A DNA stretch of 64,000 bases, taken from Bacillota bacterium (GTDB taxonomy: Bacteria > Bacillota > Clostridia > Acetivibrionales > DSM-1351). Below the pieces are notes generated by a model, which was not told the origin of the DNA, searched no databases, and worked only from the letters and a program-made list of their open reading frames with translations. Positions 60,625 to 64,000 of this stretch are shown piece after piece. The stretch spans positions 1 to 64,000 of the forward strand of contig JAEYTP010000094.1 of NCBI GenBank assembly GCA_023433945.1, read 5' to 3'. Numbering within the stretch: position 1 is the stretch's first letter; each line of letters opens with the position of its first letter. The translations under genes and the position numbers were made by a program.

Positions 60625-60811
60625 ATGTACTATCCTTCCAAAATTAAATAGATTATTATGTATGTTCCAAAGTATATAATAGTAGCAAATATTACATAAA
60701 TCAATATATTTTGACACTAAGTTAAAACTATTTTTTATAGGTATTAAATTTAGCATAGTAATGGATATTGCAAGGCCTAACTCAAATTATTACCTGATAC
60801 TAATATCTAGT

Positions 60812-60840
60812 TTGAATTATTAAAAAAAATAGTATATAAT
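60812..60840 (+). promoter_or_regulatory. Sigma-A-type promoter of fabV
   Basis: TTGAAT at 60812 and TATAAT at 60835 are separated by 17 bases, 87 bases before the fabV ATG. This lies in the 302-base gap between divergent genes, in which no other element is clear. Confidence 0.65.
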
Positions 60841-60926
60841 AATTTTGTAATTGCATACATTTGTTTACTGATATAATGTTTGCACACCGTCAAATCAGAA
60901 AAGCAATAAAGAAGGGAATGAGTATT

Positions 60927-62111
60927 ATGGTAGTAAAGCCAAAGTTCCGTGGATTTATATGTACTACATCACATCCTATTGGTTGTGAATATAACGTAAA
61001 AAGCCAGATTGAATACGTAAAAAGACAGGGGAAATTAAAAGGCCCAAAAAGGGTATTGGTTATAGGTGCATCAACAGGCTATGGATTAGCTTCAAGAATT
61101 GCAGCTGCCTTTGGTGGTGATGCTGCAACTATTGGTGTATTTTATGAAAGGGCAGCAAGTGGAAATAAAACAGCATCCGCAGGCTGGTATAATTCTGCAG
61201 CTTTTGAGAAGTTCGCTTTAGAAGAGGGGCTTTATGCAAAAAGTATAAACGGAGATGCTTTTTCCAATGAAATTAAACAAAAGACAATAGACCTTATAAA
61301 AAAGGATTTAGGTACAGTTGATTTGGTTATATATAGTTTGGCTTCTCCTAGAAGGACTCATCCTGTTACTGGTGAAACCTTCAATTCTGTCTTAAAGCCT
61401 ATAGGCAGTGCATATACCTCTAAAACGGTTGACTTTCATACAAGGGAAGTAACAGATATTACTATAGAACCGGCAAACGATGAGGATATCAGGCAAACAG
61501 TTGCTGTTATGGGTGGTGAGGATTGGCTGATGTGGATGGAAGCACTGAAGCAGGAAAATGTGCTTTCAGAAGGAGCAATCACTTTGGCTTATACCTATGT
61601 AGGACCTAAACTAACACATGCAGTGTATAGAGAAGGTACAATAGGTAGGGCAAAGGACCATCTAGAAGCAACGGCAACAGAGATCACCGACAGGCTTAAG
61701 GATATTGGTGGCAAGGCCTATGTTTCTATAAATAAGGCAGTTGTGACTCAGGCAAGTGCTGCCATTCCGGTTATATCATTGTATGTAAGTCTGTTGTTTA
61801 AGGTTATGAAGGAGAACGGCACACACGAGGGCTGTATAGAACAGATGTATCGTATGCTAAAAGACAGAGTATATGGAAATGACATTAAGCTCGACCAAAA
61901 TGGAAGAATTTGCATGGATGACTTGGAAATGCAAAGTGACAATCAAAGCTTTGTATCAGATAATTGGGATATTGTTACTTCACAGAATGTATCTGATATT
62001 AGCGATGTCGATGGGTATAGGGCTGATTTCTTCCACTTATTTGGGTTTGAGTTTGACGAGGTAGATTATGACGCGGATGTTGAGATTGATATAAAGATAC
62101 CCAGCCTCTAA
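60927..62111 (+). CDS. fabV: Trans-2-enoyl-CoA/ACP reductase FabV
   Basis: This 394-residue short-chain-dehydrogenase-like enzyme reduces trans-2-enoyl-CoA or -ACP with NADH. Evidence is the N-terminal GFICTTSHPIGCEYNV, the NAD-binding VLVIGASTGYGLASRIAAAF, and the FabV-specific catalytic pair Tyr234 and Lys243 (Y-x8-K in AVYREGTIGRAK). ATG 60927 is chosen from spacing to AAGAAGGGA. It could serve fatty acid synthesis or butyryl-CoA-type reduction. The stop overlaps the convergent AraC-family gene by four bases. Confidence 0.95.
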   Translation: MVVKPKFRGFICTTSHPIGCEYNVKSQIEYVKRQGKLKGPKRVLVIGASTGYGLASRIAAAFGGDAATIGVFYERAASGNKTASAGWYNSAAFEKFALEEGLYAKSINGDAFSNEIKQKTIDLIKKDLGTVDLVIYSLASPRRTHPVTGETFNSVLKPIGSAYTSKTVDFHTREVTDITIEPANDEDIRQTVAVMGGEDWLMWMEALKQENVLSEGAITLAYTYVGPKLTHAVYREGTIGRAKDHLEATATEITDRLKDIGGKAYVSINKAVVTQASAAIPVISLYVSLLFKVMKENGTHEGCIEQMYRMLKDRVYGNDIKLDQNGRICMDDLEMQSDNQSFVSDNWDIVTSQNVSDISDVDGYRADFFHLFGFEFDEVDYDADVEIDIKIPSL

Positions 62112-62983
62112 AGTCCCTTTCTAAGGGTGCTCGGAGTAGTGCCAGTAAAATGCCTGAATATTTTGTTGAAGTTGGCAAGATTATTGAAACCACAATCAAG
62201 AGCAATCTCGGATATACAACTATCCTCGGATTTCAATAACTGAATAGCCTTTGATACTCGCATTTTATTTAGGTATTCTATTGGCGAGAAACCAGTGCAC
62301 TGCTTGAAGAATGCAGAGAAATAGTTGGGGGACATGTATACTAATTCCGCCAAGGTATTAAGCTCGATTCTTTCATTAAAGTGCTGATTTATGTACTCAA
62401 ACACCTTTTCAAGCTTTTCAAGCTTTCGGCTTTTACTCCTTAGGTTTTCACTAGGCTTGCTCTCATCTTGATAATGTCTTATGAGATAAGTAATAATGTG
62501 CAATAATTTAGCCTTAATCATAAGCTTATAGCCCGTTGGCTGATCTACGTATTCGTTCTCTATTTCAGTGAGTAATCTGAATAACTCCTTGCCAATTTCG
62601 CTTTTACTATCAATCTTGTTATTAAAATTGGAACTTCTTTCGAAAAACGGCTGCAGGTATTGATAATCAAGCTGGCTTTCTGACGACCAAACAAGAGAAG
62701 GCTCAAACATAAGTACTGGCATAATCATATTATCAGGTGGAAGAACCTCCATGTAATGTGGCTCTATATTGTTTATTACAACAATATCCCCCTCGTTCAT
62801 TTCATATGCTCTGTTTTCAACATAATAAATCCCCTTACCTTGCTTTACAAAGGCAATCTCAAGGTAGTTATGCCAGTGAAATGTATTGTTCATGCAATAA
62901 TAGGGCTCCATATCAGTAAACTTGATTCTGAATGGAAAGTCTACAGGAAACGTTTTGGGCTTATATACCTTTGATGTTGCCAT
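62108..62983 (-). CDS. AraC-family regulator with cupin sensor
   Basis: This 291-residue regulator has an N-terminal cupin (HWHNYLEIAFVKQGKGIYYV, near residues 36-55) with the His-x-His pair for sugar or metal binding. A helical linker leads to a C-terminal AraC double HTH at about 190-290 (LAELVYMSPNYFSAFFKQCTG and ISEIALDCGFNNLANFNKIF). The start is placed at ATG 62983, the first Met before the conserved domain; GGAGG is 13-14 bases upstream. It is divergent from galT with strong palindromes between. It probably controls a sugar pathway. Confidence 0.88.
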   Translation of the reverse strand: MATSKVYKPKTFPVDFPFRIKFTDMEPYYCMNNTFHWHNYLEIAFVKQGKGIYYVENRAYEMNEGDIVVINNIEPHYMEVLPPDNMIMPVLMFEPSLVWSSESQLDYQYLQPFFERSSNFNNKIDSKSEIGKELFRLLTEIENEYVDQPTGYKLMIKAKLLHIITYLIRHYQDESKPSENLRSKSRKLEKLEKVFEYINQHFNERIELNTLAELVYMSPNYFSAFFKQCTGFSPIEYLNKMRVSKAIQLLKSEDSCISEIALDCGFNNLANFNKIFRHFTGTTPSTLRKGL

Positions 62984-63154
62984 AGGATTAGCATATCCTC
63001 CAAAGAAAAAATAATGTAACACTATACTAATCATATTACTACAAATGCTTCTTGTGTTAAATAGGTTATAAGCTACTTTGCTTATTAAATAAATAGCATG
63101 GTACAAATCGTAAAATAACATTATATTTTAATAAAATAATCAGAGAATTTGCAT

Positions 63155-63192
63155 GTGTTTAACTCTATAATAATTAATATAGAGCTAAACAC
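63155..63192. promoter_or_regulatory. Large dyad between the AraC-family gene and galT
   Basis: A 15-base arm GTGTTTAACTCTATA faces TATAGAGCTAAACAC with one mismatch and an eight-base spacer. It is a candidate operator or leader hairpin for galT. Confidence 0.6.
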
Positions 63193-63196
63193 TTAT

Positions 63197-63208
63197 TGAT
63201 AATTATCA
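63197..63208. promoter_or_regulatory. 12-bp perfect palindrome upstream of galT
   Basis: TGATAATTATCA lies four bases after the larger dyad and 59 bases before the galT ATG. It is AT-rich, so chance is possible. Confidence 0.4.
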
Positions 63209-63267
63209 GTAAAAAAGTATTATTATTTCCCCCAAATATATAAAATTCTGAAGGAGGAGAATACCAT

Positions 63268-64000
63268 ATGCTAAACGCTGCTTATGAAATAGAAAGGTTA
63301 CTTCAATTTGGTCAGAAACACAACTTGATAGGTGATCTAGATAAAATTGTAGCAAGAAACGGGATGCTAGACCTACTTGGAATAAAAGAACCGTATATTG
63401 GGGAAATTCCTGATGAGAATATGGAGTACCCTACTGAAATAATATCTAAAATAACGGATTATGCTGGTGAGAATGGCATTTTTGATAAAGATATATATGT
63501 TATGCGAGAGTTATTTGATACAAAGCTTATGGGATTAATGATGCCCAGACAATCAGAGGTCATAAAAGAATTTGAATATCTTGTATCACATGAGTCAGTA
63601 AAAGCAGCGACAGACTATTTTTATCATTTATGTACTGCCTCAAATTACATAAGGACTGCTCAAATAGCAAAAAACATAAAATGGGAAGCTGATTCAAAGT
63701 ATGGACCATTAGAGATTACTATCAATCTTACGAAGCCCGAAAAGGATCCCAAAACTATAGCTGTGGAAAGGCTGCAGCCACAGAGTAATTACCCGAAATG
63801 CATGCTGTGCGTAGACAACATTGGCTATGTGGGAAGGATAAACTTTCCTGCAAGACAGACACATAGAGTAGTTCCAGTTACTCTATGCGATGAAAATTGG
63901 TTCTTGCAGTATTCGCCTTACGTTTATTATAACGAGCATTGCATTGTTTTTAGTGAAATGCATGTGCCCATGACTATCAATAAAAAAACATTTGAATATA
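63268..64000 (+). CDS. galT: UDP-glucose-hexose-1-phosphate uridylyltransferase (3' end outside window)
   Basis: The Firmicutes-type GalT exchanges UMP between UDP-glucose and galactose-1-phosphate in the Leloir pathway. The visible 244 residues, about half the usual 490-510, include MMPRQSEVIKEF, the GPLEITINLTKPEKDPK stretch, YPKCMLCVDNIGYVGR and YYNEHCIVFSEMHVPM. These are hallmarks of the GalT type 2 family. The frame runs to the right edge without a stop. AAGGAGGAG precedes the ATG, and palindromes upstream suggest regulation. Confidence 0.93.
   Translation, partial: MLNAAYEIERLLQFGQKHNLIGDLDKIVARNGMLDLLGIKEPYIGEIPDENMEYPTEIISKITDYAGENGIFDKDIYVMRELFDTKLMGLMMPRQSEVIKEFEYLVSHESVKAATDYFYHLCTASNYIRTAQIAKNIKWEADSKYGPLEITINLTKPEKDPKTIAVERLQPQSNYPKCMLCVDNIGYVGRINFPARQTHRVVPVTLCDENWFLQYSPYVYYNEHCIVFSEMHVPMTINKKTFEY

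Overview
The window is an AT-rich chromosomal segment from a spore-forming, nitrogen-fixing clostridium. Evidence for this is the sigma-F and spoVA genes, whiA, HPr kinase, a nif cluster with GlnB-like nifI genes and a nifN-nifB fusion, and a two-subunit homocitrate synthase of the Clostridium pasteurianum type. The sugar-sensing genes, glycoside hydrolase and GalT suggest a saccharolytic, perhaps cellulolytic (Ruminiclostridium-like) organism. That placement is inference.

Layout. 1-923: 3' part of a DUF5692 membrane protein. 1445-10182: a complete oligosaccharide module, with a YesM/YesN-type two-component pair, a binding lipoprotein, two permeases and an intracellular glycoside hydrolase. 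10183-15839: an accessory redox island holding a broken SMR efflux gene, two flavodoxin-fold proteins, a CcmF-like heme lyase abutting a seven-heme-motif cytochrome c, and a frameshifted metallo-beta-lactamase gene. 15939-24545: iron alcohol dehydrogenase, glycerophosphodiesterase, MFS carrier, a bacterial-PH-domain pair, CmpB-like and DedA membrane proteins, a YgjP-like metallopeptidase and an unknown Asn-rich protein. 24552-28880: divergent histidine kinase and HD-GYP regulator, then CCA-adding enzyme. 29106-29258: two tRNA-Gly genes.

29390-37482: hprK, PHP, murB, rapZ, yvcK, a glycogen-debranching enzyme and whiA. 37522-41188: spoIIAA-spoIIAB-sigF and spoVAC-AD-AE. 41344-45854: cheX, trmL, a PepT-like peptidase, DUF2156 and gap. 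45980-60043, minus strand: nifH-I1-I2-D-K-E-(N-B), a 2Fe-2S ferredoxin, nifV-omega, nifV-alpha and modB-C-A, all the parts for molybdenum nitrogenase, its cofactor, homocitrate and molybdate supply. A promoter and an apparent attenuator precede nifH. 60271-64000: a DUF486 protein, fabV, an AraC regulator and the 5' half of galT.

The most striking non-gene signal is a family of unrelated short tandem arrays (period 15-66 nt, mostly 20-30) placed just after stop codons throughout the window. Two arrays lie in frame inside genes: a 10-residue repeat in ModC, and an 8-residue Ser/Cys-rich repeat between the NifB and NifX-like domains of NifN-B. Other points of interest are the nifH leader terminator, the cytochrome/CcmF pair in an apparent fermenter, and two genes (a PH-domain gene and murB) whose conserved N-termini begin without any ATG, GTG or TTG.
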